From: CAZBSE01 sp964578625
GTDB lineage: Bacteria > Actinomycetota > Humimicrobiia > Humimicrobiales > Humimicrobiaceae
Assembly (NCBI GenBank): GCA_964578625.1
Contig: CAZODQ010000004.1
Location: forward strand, 25,554 to 89,553
Length of the DNA: 64,000 nucleotides
Direction: 5' to 3'
A program made the translations under genes and the position numbers. The notes under the pieces were generated by a model. That model worked only from the letters and a program-made list of their open reading frames with translations, had not been told where the DNA came from and did no database searches. Positions 15,413 to 23,585 of this stretch are shown piece by piece (the first letter of the stretch is position 1; the number at the start of each line of letters is the position of its first letter).

Positions 15413-16963
15413 TCAGACTACTTTGTATTTACTTATTAAATTTTTCTTTGGTGTTACCAAATGTACTGCACAGGCAGTACATGGATCAAAGCTTCTTATG
15501 ACTCTTAAAATCTCTACAGGACTTTGACTTTCTTTTACTTTAAGACCGATTAATGCCTGTTCATAAGGGCCGGGTTGTCCTTCTTTGTCCTTTGGAGATG
15601 CATTCCATGCAGTAGGAGTGATAACCTGGTAATTTGAAATCCTGCCGTTTTCTACATTCAACCAGTGCCCCAGAGCTCCTCTGGGTGCTGCACAGAGTCC
15701 AATACCTTTTCCAACGGAAGGGGGTTCGTATTCCACTGCAGTGGGTTCTCCTATTTTAAGTTCCTGAGCCCACCCTGCCAGCTGATCCGCTATAATATTT
15801 GCCGAAAGTACCCTGGCAAGATGCCTTCCTGCTACGGAATACATATTAGAAATATTACAACCTATTTCAGACAGTGAGCTGTCGATAATATTTTTAATAT
15901 ACTGGTCTTTCTTTCCAAGGTAAGTTGTAAGAACACTTGCCAAAGGTCCGACTTCATAGACCATACTATTGTATCTGGGAGATTTTATCCATGAATATGC
16001 TTCTTTTTTGTCCGCTATAGGTTCAGTCTTTCCTTCACCCGGATACAAGGGTTCGGAATCCCTGTACCAGCTGTGGGTCAAATCTTCTGTTATATTATCT
16101 ATATTGATCTTGCTGTATTTATCAATATTATTTACAAGACCACCGATGAAAAGATTATCATTATAGCTGCCGTTGGATCTGGTTCTGTATGAATCATATG
16201 CCAGTAAATTCATGCAACCTTTTCCTATTTCAAGATAATCATTGTAAGTTTTAGCTACTGCTATGACATCAGGCAGATAGTAATTTTTGACAAAATCTGC
16301 GATCTCTTCCAGTCTCCATATAAATCCGGTTATCCTATCGGCTGTCAGCTGCTGTGATACCCCGCCGGCTACAATAGCGGCGTCATGGGGCCACTTTCCG
16401 CCGAAAAGAGTAGCTGCCTGCTGTGCTTTCCTGTAAATATCCAGGGCCTTGATATAATGGCCTACAACCGCACTCGTAGTTTTACTGTCAAATTTATAGT
16501 CTATTTCATCTCTTGGAAGGAATGGTTTGGAATATCCCTGCTGAAGAAAGTACTTCAATTTGTTTAAATCCTGGTTTTTACCTTTGTATTCCAGTACCTG
16601 TGCAGGGTCTACGTAATCCAGTCCGCTTAAGATATAGAAATGCAGGATGTGGTCTGCGATACTTCTGGTACCAAGGATCAAGTTTCTTAAAAGGATTCCA
16701 TTTTGGGGGATTTTATCCGTAAGACCTGCACAGTCATCAACAGCGCTGACTGATGCTATGGCATGAGGTTCCGGGCATACTCCGCATATCCTCTGGGTAA
16801 TCATAACCGCGTCTCTGGGATCTCTGCCCTTTAACATTATTTCTATACCCCTGAACATAGTACCGCTTATACTGGCATCTTTTACTTCGCCGTTATCAAC
16901 CACGGCTTCCACTTTTAGATGGCCCTCTATCCTGGTTATAGGGTGTATTACAATTTTTTTCAC
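15413..16963 (-). CDS. [NiFe]-hydrogenase large subunit
   Basis: The 516-residue catalytic subunit carries HPITRIEGH at residues 7-15, the L1 nickel motif RICGVCPEPH at about 63-72 and the L2 motif SFDPCTACAVH at 491-501, with C495 and C498 as the C-terminal nickel ligands. Fifteen residues follow H501 and should be cut off by the protease encoded at the operon end. The motifs fit membrane-type group 1 uptake enzymes better than group 3 or 4. It oxidises hydrogen. No cytochrome b or membrane anchor gene is in the operon; metV and metF are, so MetVF could be the electron acceptor. The group call needs a phylogeny. Confidence 0.94.
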   Translation of the reverse strand: MKKIVIHPITRIEGHLKVEAVVDNGEVKDASISGTMFRGIEIMLKGRDPRDAVMITQRICGVCPEPHAIASVSAVDDCAGLTDKIPQNGILLRNLILGTRSIADHILHFYILSGLDYVDPAQVLEYKGKNQDLNKLKYFLQQGYSKPFLPRDEIDYKFDSKTTSAVVGHYIKALDIYRKAQQAATLFGGKWPHDAAIVAGGVSQQLTADRITGFIWRLEEIADFVKNYYLPDVIAVAKTYNDYLEIGKGCMNLLAYDSYRTRSNGSYNDNLFIGGLVNNIDKYSKINIDNITEDLTHSWYRDSEPLYPGEGKTEPIADKKEAYSWIKSPRYNSMVYEVGPLASVLTTYLGKKDQYIKNIIDSSLSEIGCNISNMYSVAGRHLARVLSANIIADQLAGWAQELKIGEPTAVEYEPPSVGKGIGLCAAPRGALGHWLNVENGRISNYQVITPTAWNASPKDKEGQPGPYEQALIGLKVKESQSPVEILRVIRSFDPCTACAVHLVTPKKNLISKYKVV

Positions 16964-16983
16964 GATTTCACCTTCCTGTATAA

Positions 16984-17874
16984 TTATTTTTTTTGGATCT
17001 TAGACTTCCTCTTATTTGCAGGAACTTCTACATCAATTATTTTTTCATAAAAGTCTCCTAAAAAATCAGGGTATTCAGGTGATGTACAGCTACTGCAGGG
17101 GGCTCCGCTACCGATTACCCAGTTGGCTTTACTGTTCCACTGTCTTTTAGGACAGTCAGCATAAGTTATCGGCCCTTTGCACCCCAGTTCGTAAAGGCAG
17201 CCCTCATCACCTAACTTTTTGGCAAATTTACCTTCATCAAAATAAGCTCTATTGGGGCAATTTTCATGGATAAGCTGCCCGTAAAATGTTTTAGGCCTCC
17301 TGAAGTCGTCCAGCTGGACATTTTCCAATCCCTTTACAAGTACTTCTTCAATGGTCCCGAAAAGCCAGTCGGGATGGGGAGGACAGCCAGGTACGTTTAC
17401 AAGAGGTGTTTCAATCTTATTGGTAAGAAAGATATCTCCAACACTTTGCGCTCCGGTTGGATTCGGATTTCCGGCAGCAATTCCGCCGAATGCCGCACAG
17501 GTCCCCAGAGCTATTACCATGAGTGCATCCGGTGCAAGTTTTAGGGTTTCTTCCAGTATGGTATATTTTCTACCGTCTTTTTCACCTGTAATACAATAAA
17601 TTCCGTTGTCGTTGGTAGGAATCGCACCGTCAATAATTAAGACATATCCCTTTTCTTTTGCTGCATTTTCAAGTATTTCCATGGCGCGGTTTCCGCTTGC
17701 AGTCATGATATTCGGATGGAATATAAAGTCAAGTTTGAAACCTGGAACTATATCCTGCAGCAGTACATTTTTGATTGCCGGATAATCGGAGCACAGGGTT
17801 GATGTGACACAGCCGGTACAGTTTTGGCCCTGGATACTAATAACCGGTATAACAGTACTTTTTCTATTATTCAT
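16984..17874 (-). CDS. [NiFe]-hydrogenase small subunit, without Tat signal
   Basis: The 296-residue Fe-S subunit has all ligands of three clusters: proximal C19, C22, C126 (GTCAAFGG) and C164 (PGCPPHP); distal H203, C206, C226, C232; and a medial set C241, C260, C263, whose three Cys predict a 3Fe-4S cluster as in group 1 enzymes. The N terminus MNNRKSTVIPVISIQG goes straight into the first strand and has no twin-arginine signal or hydrophobic stretch, so the enzyme should be cytoplasmic. The C terminus is short and basic (KRKSKIQKK) with no membrane helix. It is the first gene of the operon, 20 bases before the large subunit gene. Confidence 0.94.
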   Translation of the reverse strand: MNNRKSTVIPVISIQGQNCTGCVTSTLCSDYPAIKNVLLQDIVPGFKLDFIFHPNIMTASGNRAMEILENAAKEKGYVLIIDGAIPTNDNGIYCITGEKDGRKYTILEETLKLAPDALMVIALGTCAAFGGIAAGNPNPTGAQSVGDIFLTNKIETPLVNVPGCPPHPDWLFGTIEEVLVKGLENVQLDDFRRPKTFYGQLIHENCPNRAYFDEGKFAKKLGDEGCLYELGCKGPITYADCPKRQWNSKANWVIGSGAPCSSCTSPEYPDFLGDFYEKIIDVEVPANKRKSKIQKK

Positions 17875-18085
17875 ATCAGCTCCTTTGAATTAAAAATTTG
17901 ATTATTATTTAAAGATTTAACTAGTTGATTTATTGGTAAAGAGGTGTTCTTTGAACGTCTGATGAGGTTTAAATTACCTTTGTTTTTATTATATCCTGAT
18001 TTATGCATGGATTAAAAAATTTTACAAAAAATAACCTGTTCTATTTTAATCAAAATATTATTTATTTTCAATTAAACCAAGCTAC

Positions 18086-18712
18086 TCATTTAAAAGCTTT
18101 AACAATCATACCTTTTGGAACAGCATATCCTTTAAAGGGGACTCTGAAACCTTTATAATACTCAACAGCTATATTGCTAAATCCGGATTCTTTTAATATT
18201 CTTTTCATTTCAAGAGCACTATATAAATTTAAATTCATTTTTTTGACGTCCCTGGTGTGGTCCAGCCCGTCATCTTTATTATATGCCATTTCAATTACAA
18301 GCCTGCCGCCTGGAGATAAAACCCTGTATATTTCCTTGAGTGCTGTTTTTGGATCGGGCCAGAAGAAAAAAGTTTCGATTACAACAGCTGCAGAAAATTC
18401 ATTGTTCTGCCAGGGTATGGATAATACGTTTCCTTGCCTAAATTCAGCTTTACCTGATTTGATAAGATCTTTATTGATACTGCTTGCCAGATTTACCATG
18501 TCCTCTGAATAATCCAGCCCTGCTATTTTTGCAGCATGTGAAGCATATTTTTTAATGAATATCCCGGAACCAAATCCTATTTCAAGATATTTATCGTCAT
18601 GTTTGAGGTCAAGCACCTTGGCAGTATTTTTATAGAAATCACTATGACCCAATGCCATACCTTTTGCCAGTAATCTTCCAAAAAATCCTGTAGGTTTTCC
18701 AAATTGTGACAT
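18086..18712 (-). CDS. Class I SAM-dependent methyltransferase
   Basis: A 208-residue methyltransferase with motif I YLEIGFGSGIF at about residues 42-52, motif II GLDYSEDMV and a motif IV region AAVVIETFFFWPDPKTALKEIYRVLSPGGRLVIEM. The last is typical of UbiE/Methyltransf_11 proteins. It could act on a small molecule or lipid; nothing nearby shows which. It lies behind the hydrogenase operon start in the same direction with a 211-base gap, so it is a separate unit. That gap is AT-rich and shows no clear terminator. Confidence 0.85.
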   Translation of the reverse strand: MSQFGKPTGFFGRLLAKGMALGHSDFYKNTAKVLDLKHDDKYLEIGFGSGIFIKKYASHAAKIAGLDYSEDMVNLASSINKDLIKSGKAEFRQGNVLSIPWQNNEFSAAVVIETFFFWPDPKTALKEIYRVLSPGGRLVIEMAYNKDDGLDHTRDVKKMNLNLYSALEMKRILKESGFSNIAVEYYKGFRVPFKGYAVPKGMIVKAFK

Positions 18713-18974
18713 CCTGTATTTCTCCTTAAATCATATTGAGTTTTGTATCTCTATTCTATTTCGGAAGATTTTAGCACTAAAAATCGATTTATAAAACTAT
18801 TTTATAATATTTTATTCCATTTGATTCTAACCATTAAATAAAACTGGATAATTTTTTTAGTTTATAAATTTTTTTTAGTTACTGATAAAATATAATATAA
18901 AGGGTGCAGAATTTTAAGAAAGGTAAACCGGCAGGGTATCACCGGTATATATTGTAAGATGCCTATAATTTGAA

Positions 18975-19433
18975 ATGAAGCCTAAGAAGGTAAATAAAAA
19001 ATATAGATATATCGAGCATCTTTCAGATATAGGACTGGAGTTCTACGGAGATACAATAGAGGAATTATTTGAGAATTCAGGTGCGGGTATGTTTTCTATT
19101 ATATGTGATCTGGAAATGGTAAGGCCTTTGAAAAAAAGAAGTATAAGAATCAGACGGCAGGATACGGGTTTTGAGGATCTTTTGATTTTGTGGCTTGAGA
19201 AATTGATTTACTGGCATGAAGTTGACAATGTCTTATTCTCAGCATTTAAAGTAGCCGGTATATATAAAAGGAACGGCAATATAGAGCTATCAGCTGAAGT
19301 ATCCGGTGAAAAAATAGATCTTAACAGGCATGTTATAAAAATAGCTATTAAGGCCCCGACTTACCATATGCTTAAAATAAAAAAAGACGGGAGGCACTGT
19401 AATTGGCAAGGCAGGATCATATTTGATGTCTGA
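18975..19433 (+). CDS. Archease, RtcB cofactor protein
   Basis: The 152-residue protein is an archease: YIEHLSDIGLEFYGDTIEELFENSGAGMFSIICD at the N terminus has the metal-binding Asp of the family, and the C terminus ends in the conserved I-F-D-V. Archease speeds guanylylation and multiple turnover of the RNA ligase RtcB, which is the next gene. The ATG is five bases after a TATAAT box (18964-18969) and has no Shine-Dalgarno, so the message may be leaderless. The archease-rtcB pair is a common RNA repair module. Confidence 0.93.
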   Translation: MKPKKVNKKYRYIEHLSDIGLEFYGDTIEELFENSGAGMFSIICDLEMVRPLKKRSIRIRRQDTGFEDLLILWLEKLIYWHEVDNVLFSAFKVAGIYKRNGNIELSAEVSGEKIDLNRHVIKIAIKAPTYHMLKIKKDGRHCNWQGRIIFDV

Positions 19434-19450
19434 GAAGAGAGGAGTTTATT

Positions 19451-20902
19451 ATTTCAGATTACAATATTAAAAAATTAAATGATTATAAGTGGGAAGTAGA
19501 GAAGGATGACAGGTATGGAATGAGAGTACCTGGAATAATCTTTGCTGACAGGGAACTTTTGGATCATGCCGTAGGTGAAAAGACCATTGACCAGGTAGTA
19601 AACGTTTCGACTCTGCCTGGCATACTTAAAGCTTCGTATGCTATGCCGGATATTCATTACGGATACGGGTTTCCTATAGGAGGAGTTGCTGCTTTCAGTG
19701 AGGAAGATGGAGTAATTTCACCCGGCGGTGTTGGTTTTGATATATCCTGTGGGGTAAGGATTGTGAGGACTGGTCTATATATCAGTGATATTGAGAAGCA
19801 TCTAGAGGATATAATGGGTATTTTATCCTTCAACATACCAAAAGGACTGGGAACAAAGGGCAGGATCAGCCTGTCCAGGGACCAATTGAAGAAATTACTG
19901 AAAGAAGGTGTCCGATGGGCTATTGGGAATGGTTACGGCCGGGAGGGAGATGATTACTGTATAGAAGAAAACGGCTGTATGGAAGGAGCCAATCCTGACT
20001 TTATAAGCAACCATGCCATAGAAAGAGGTATAAAACAGGTGGGAACTCTTGGATCCGGGAACCATTTTTTAGAGATACAGGTTGTGGATGAAATATATGA
20101 CAGCAAAGCAGCGGACCTGTTTGGTCTGGAAAAGGATCAAATAACAGTGATGATCCATTCTGGTTCCAGAGGACTTGGCCATCAGATATGTAGTGATTAT
20201 ATTAAGGTAATGCAGCAGTCTACTTTAAAGTACGGGATAAAATTGGCAGACCGTCAGCTTGCCTGTGCACCTTTATCTTCCCCCGAGGGGAGAAGATACT
20301 ATAGTGCTATGGCCTGTGCCGTAAATTATGCCATGACAAACAGGCACTGCCTTTTCCATTGGGTAAGGACATCTTTTGAAAGATTTTTCGGCAAATCTTC
20401 AGAGAAATTAGGTCTCAGTGTTATTTATGATGTATCCCATAATATAGCCAAGATGGAAGAGCATAATGTTAACGGCAAGATGATAAAAGTCTGCGTTCAT
20501 AGAAAGGGTGCTACACGGTCTTATCCTCCGGGTCATAAGGATATTTGTAAAAAATATAAAGACATCGGTCAGCCGGTAATAATCCCGGGAGATATGGGCC
20601 GTTATTCATTTATTCTGCTGGGAACAGAGAAAGCGATGAGTGAAAGCTTCGGCTCTACCTGCCATGGCGCAGGAAGACTTATGAGCAGGACAAAAGCTAA
20701 GAAAATAATACAGGGAAGCGAACTTAAAAAGGAGCTTTTTGATAAGAAAGGAATAGTAGTAATAGCCGGGAGTATGTCCGGACTTGCAGAAGAAGCTCCT
20801 CAGGCCTATAAAGATGTAAGCAGGGTAGTCGATATAACTCACTTTGCAGGGATATCTAAAAAAGCAGTAAGGCTGAGGCCGCTTGGAGTCCTTAAGGGAT
20901 AA
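19451..20902 (+). CDS. rtcB: RtcB 3'-phosphate RNA ligase (ATT start proposed)
   Basis: RtcB joins RNA ends with 2',3'-cyclic or 3'-phosphate to 5'-OH using GTP and manganese. Key motifs are GGVGFDISCGVR with the metal Cys, GTLGSGNHFLE, HSGSRGLGH and STCHGAGR, where the His takes GMP. The first ATG in frame (19520) would remove about 23 residues that RtcB proteins normally have. The frame is open upstream and reads SDYNIKKLNDYKWEVEKDD, then YGMRVPG, just as in the family. AGAGGAG at 19438-19444 precedes two ATT codons (19448, 19451), and there is no ATG, GTG or TTG between. ATT 19451 has the better spacing. Archease is the partner upstream. Confidence 0.9.
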   Translation: MSDYNIKKLNDYKWEVEKDDRYGMRVPGIIFADRELLDHAVGEKTIDQVVNVSTLPGILKASYAMPDIHYGYGFPIGGVAAFSEEDGVISPGGVGFDISCGVRIVRTGLYISDIEKHLEDIMGILSFNIPKGLGTKGRISLSRDQLKKLLKEGVRWAIGNGYGREGDDYCIEENGCMEGANPDFISNHAIERGIKQVGTLGSGNHFLEIQVVDEIYDSKAADLFGLEKDQITVMIHSGSRGLGHQICSDYIKVMQQSTLKYGIKLADRQLACAPLSSPEGRRYYSAMACAVNYAMTNRHCLFHWVRTSFERFFGKSSEKLGLSVIYDVSHNIAKMEEHNVNGKMIKVCVHRKGATRSYPPGHKDICKKYKDIGQPVIIPGDMGRYSFILLGTEKAMSESFGSTCHGAGRLMSRTKAKKIIQGSELKKELFDKKGIVVIAGSMSGLAEEAPQAYKDVSRVVDITHFAGISKKAVRLRPLGVLKG

Positions 20903-21145
20903 CCAATGCATACTTTTATGGATTTATAATTTAAAAAGAACTTTATATTTCACATAAAAGTAATAAAATTAATAACATTATTCTTTTATTTAGTAAACTT
21001 TAACAGAGATAGAGAATCCTTACCCTTTGGAGATTTTGATTAGTATTTTGGGAAAATAAAACTTTGACTGTTATAACTCTAATACAGTTTTAGAAAATAG
21101 ATGAGTTTGAAATATTAAAATTAAGACAAAGGAGTTAAGATTAAT

Positions 21146-21679
21146 ATGGCTGAGGATAAGATTCAAGGAAAAAAGCCGGATGAGATCTACTGTCCTAGTT
21201 GTGCTAAACCAATAAAAAAAGAAGCAGTTGTATGTCCCTATTGCGGTGTGCAGATAAGAGAGCTGAAGACATCTGCTGAAACTATTACTTTGACCCCTGA
21301 ACAGGAGTTGGAAGAAGGCAGGAAACAATTAGGAGGAATAAGAGCGTTATATTGGTTTGCAATTGTAGTGCTGGCCCTTTATATTGTTGTTTTTATTCCA
21401 GTGATCATTACCTCACCAGAGACTATGGGAGTGGTTATGACCGGCGCGAGTGTTGTCCAGAGCATTATGATGTTGTTACTCATTTTTGGTGTGTGGATTG
21501 CACTTTATGTAATTCCTTTAGTAGGAATTAATAAAAGGAAACCATTCTCGGTTCCTTATACCAGAGTAATTTTGATTATAACCATGTTTGGTTTTCCTAT
21601 TGGAACCATTATTGGAGCAACTTTGTGGAAAAGAATTAATCATCCACTGGCAAAAAAATATTTAAACTACGGTGTGTAA
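21146..21679 (+). CDS. Zinc-ribbon membrane protein of unknown function
   Basis: The 177-residue protein begins with a zinc ribbon of the form YCPSCAKPIKKEAVVCPYCG (residues about 14-33), then a linker and about three membrane helices (ALYWFAIVVLALYIVVFIPVII, MMLLLIFGVWIALYVIPLVG, VILIITMFGFPIGTIIGATLW). Proteins with a ribbon followed by helices are common and mostly uncharacterised. ATG 21146 follows AAAGGAG by nine bases. A DUF4332-like gene follows after 28 bases and probably shares the transcript. Confidence 0.7.
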   Translation: MAEDKIQGKKPDEIYCPSCAKPIKKEAVVCPYCGVQIRELKTSAETITLTPEQELEEGRKQLGGIRALYWFAIVVLALYIVVFIPVIITSPETMGVVMTGASVVQSIMMLLLIFGVWIALYVIPLVGINKRKPFSVPYTRVILIITMFGFPIGTIIGATLWKRINHPLAKKYLNYGV

Positions 21680-21707
21680 TTGATAAAGGGAAGGATTTTT
21701 TAGTTTT

Positions 21708-22232
21708 ATGCAGTTTATCAGTGGGACATTTTGCATCATTGCTATAGTCTGGATTATCGTAGTTGTAATAGCTGCCTTTATAGGCTGGATGGTCAGAAAA
21801 ATAAAAGAGCCGAAATTAAAAGATATATTGATCGGTATTGAAAAATCTGAGATCAGAGGTATGGAATATTTTGATAAGCTGTCTCAATTGGGTATAAAGT
21901 CTGCAGGTGAGCTATTAAAAAGAGGTGCTTCTCCCGAGGGTAGAAAGGAAATAATAAATACTACTGGAGTCAGTGATGGTCTGGTCCTTAAATGGATAAG
22001 CATTTCGGATCTGATTCGCATAAGGGGCATGAACCTGGAATATATACATCTTTTAAGAGAGGCTAATATAAACAGTGTAGCTGAACTTTCACAGAGAAAC
22101 CCAGAAGTTTTTCAAAATATATTAGTTGGAATAAATGACCGTATTAAAATTTTAAGCAAGCCTCTTACAGTCAGCATAGTAAGAAGTTGGGTTGAGCAGG
22201 CTAAAAAGTTACCTCAAATAATAAAGTATTAA
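21708..22232 (+). CDS. Membrane-anchored DUF4332-like helix-hairpin-helix protein
   Basis: The 174-residue protein has one N-terminal membrane helix (about residues 4-30) and a cytoplasmic domain with two helix-hairpin-helix-like repeats: GMEYFDKLSQLGIKSAGELLKRG and GMNLEYIHLLREANINSVAEL. These match DUF4332, a domain related to DNA-binding helix-hairpin-helix modules but of unknown role. Its closeness to the zinc-ribbon protein upstream suggests a joint task at the membrane. No enzyme motifs are seen. Confidence 0.68.
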   Translation: MQFISGTFCIIAIVWIIVVVIAAFIGWMVRKIKEPKLKDILIGIEKSEIRGMEYFDKLSQLGIKSAGELLKRGASPEGRKEIINTTGVSDGLVLKWISISDLIRIRGMNLEYIHLLREANINSVAELSQRNPEVFQNILVGINDRIKILSKPLTVSIVRSWVEQAKKLPQIIKY

Positions 22233-22325
22233 TTGATTTTATATTTGGTAGTAGTTAGAATTTATAGAAATATTTTAATGATTAGCAAGAACTTCCGGAA
22301 AAGACTTAAGGAGGGGGGGTGAATA

Positions 22326-22553
22326 ATGACTGTATTTAATAAGGTAGTGACAATTATAGTGCTGCTTAAAATAATCGCATTCTCAGTTGTAGCTGTTCTA
22401 AATAAATTTATGAACTTTTTTGTATGGAAAGACCTGGCTGACACAGTAATAAGGTTTGTGACCAGTCTGAATATTTACATTCTTGGTTCAGCATTTGGAG
22501 TAGCTTTCGTTGTCAGCTTAATACTTCTGATAATGGAATTTCGCAGAAGCTGA
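22326..22553 (+). CDS. Small two-helix membrane protein
   Basis: A 75-residue protein with two hydrophobic helices, VVTIIVLLKIIAFSVVAVLNKF and IYILGSAFGVAFVVSLILLIMEF, separated by about 20 polar residues. A strong AAGGAGGGGGG Shine-Dalgarno precedes the ATG, which supports it as a real gene. I do not recognise a family. It follows the DUF4332-like gene in the same direction and ends before a hairpin at 22601-22632. Confidence 0.55.
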   Translation: MTVFNKVVTIIVLLKIIAFSVVAVLNKFMNFFVWKDLADTVIRFVTSLNIYILGSAFGVAFVVSLILLIMEFRRS

Positions 22554-22600
22554 TAGACTGATTAATTTGCTGGAATAAACAATTAAAGTATCAAATGAAA

Positions 22601-22632
22601 TACTAAGGCCATTCTAAAAGATGGCCTCAGTA
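22601..22632 (+). terminator. Probable terminator between membrane-protein genes and ars operon
   Basis: TACTAAGGCCAT and ATGGCCTCAGTA pair at 11 of 12 positions around the eight-base loop TCTAAAAG. The following bases are TTTATGTG, so the T tract is weak. It lies 48 bases after the small membrane protein and 125 before arsR. Confidence 0.65.
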
Positions 22633-22706
22633 TTTATGTGATCAATAGTTTATAGATATAAGAAAAAGCCGGAATTAAAAAGATTTTTTATTTTGATATA
22701 ATATAT

Positions 22707-22733
22707 TGACATATTTAAATATATAATTATAAT
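22707..22733 (+). promoter_or_regulatory. Putative ars promoter and ArsR operator
   Basis: TTGACA (22707-22712) is followed after 15 bases by TATAAT (22728-22733). The spacer contains the perfect 12-base palindrome ATATTTAAATAT (22711-22722), a fitting site for the dimeric ArsR encoded 25 bases downstream. The short spacer is a weakness of the promoter call. Confidence 0.5.
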
Positions 22734-22757
22734 TAATAAAAAATCCCGGGGGTAAAG

Positions 22758-23111
22758 ATGGGTAATTTAAAAAATTTAACTAAAAGCTTAAAGGCACTGG
22801 CAGATGAAAATAGAATCAGGATACTTGATTTACTTTACGGAAAAAAAGATTTATGTGTTTGTGAGATAAGGGAAGTTATAGGCTTATCTCAACCGACTAT
22901 ATCAAGCCATCTAAAGCTCTTGGAGAACAGCGGACTGGTGACTTACAGCAAGGATGGGAAATGGGTTAACTATAGAATAAATGCTGAGTTGAATGTAAAA
23001 ATAAGAAAGATATTAGACAGTATAATTGAGGTAGTAGAAATTGATAAAAAAATAAAAGAAGATGGGATTAGGGTAGATAAAATTGACAGAAAAAAAATCT
23101 GCGGAAGATAG
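22758..23111 (+). CDS. arsR: ArsR/SmtB-family metal-responsive repressor
   Basis: The 117-residue protein is a winged-helix ArsR family repressor. The arsenite-binding CVCE motif lies in DLCVCEIREVIGLSQPTISSHLKLL (Cys at about residues 34 and 36), in the recognition-helix region as in E. coli ArsR. It should leave its operator when As(III) or Sb(III) binds. It heads a run of arsenic genes in the same direction (arsC, permease, thioredoxin, acr3), with a palindrome in its own promoter. The last 25 residues are Lys/Asp-rich and unusual. The assignment is solid. Confidence 0.92.
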   Translation: MGNLKNLTKSLKALADENRIRILDLLYGKKDLCVCEIREVIGLSQPTISSHLKLLENSGLVTYSKDGKWVNYRINAELNVKIRKILDSIIEVVEIDKKIKEDGIRVDKIDRKKICGR

Positions 23112-23134
23112 TGCAGTTTAATAAGTGATTATAA

Positions 23135-23578
23135 ATGATTGGGATTGATATGGAGAAAGGTTCGAACGAAAAAAAGAAAATATTGATCTTGTGTACAGGG
23201 AACTCCTGCAGGAGTCAGATGGCAGAAGGTTTTTTTAAAAAATATAAAAAAGAGTGGATGGTCAAAAGTGCAGGCATCTCTCCAATAGGATTAAACCCTC
23301 TGGCAGTTGATGTTATGTCAGAAAAGGGGATTGATATATCCGGCCAAAAATCAAAAGATGTAAGGAATTTCCTTGATGAGAACTTTGATTATGTCATAAC
23401 TGTCTGCGGTAATGCAAGAGAAGTTTGCCCGGTGTTTCCCGGTAAATATGAAAGCATTCACTGGGATATTGAAGACCCTGTTCAGGCAGGGGGAACTATG
23501 GAAGAAAAACTTGATAAATTCAGAAAGGTCAGGGATAAAATTAATAGGCATATACTGGATTTTTTAAAAGGAGTCTAA
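23135..23578 (+). CDS. arsC: Arsenate reductase, thioredoxin-coupled (low-MW phosphatase fold)
   Basis: A 147-residue ArsC of the Staphylococcus/Bacillus type. The phosphatase-like P-loop LCTGNSCRSQMAEG at about residues 18-31 has the nucleophile Cys; the resolving pair is in ITVCGNAREVCP (about residues 89-100). HWDIEDP is also diagnostic. It reduces arsenate to arsenite with electrons from thioredoxin, so that Acr3 can export it. ATG 23135 is used; ATG 23150 is an equally possible start. A small thioredoxin-like gene is present in the same operon and could be its reductant. Confidence 0.93.
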   Translation: MIGIDMEKGSNEKKKILILCTGNSCRSQMAEGFFKKYKKEWMVKSAGISPIGLNPLAVDVMSEKGIDISGQKSKDVRNFLDENFDYVITVCGNAREVCPVFPGKYESIHWDIEDPVQAGGTMEEKLDKFRKVRDKINRHILDFLKGV

Positions 23579-23585
23579 GAGTTAA

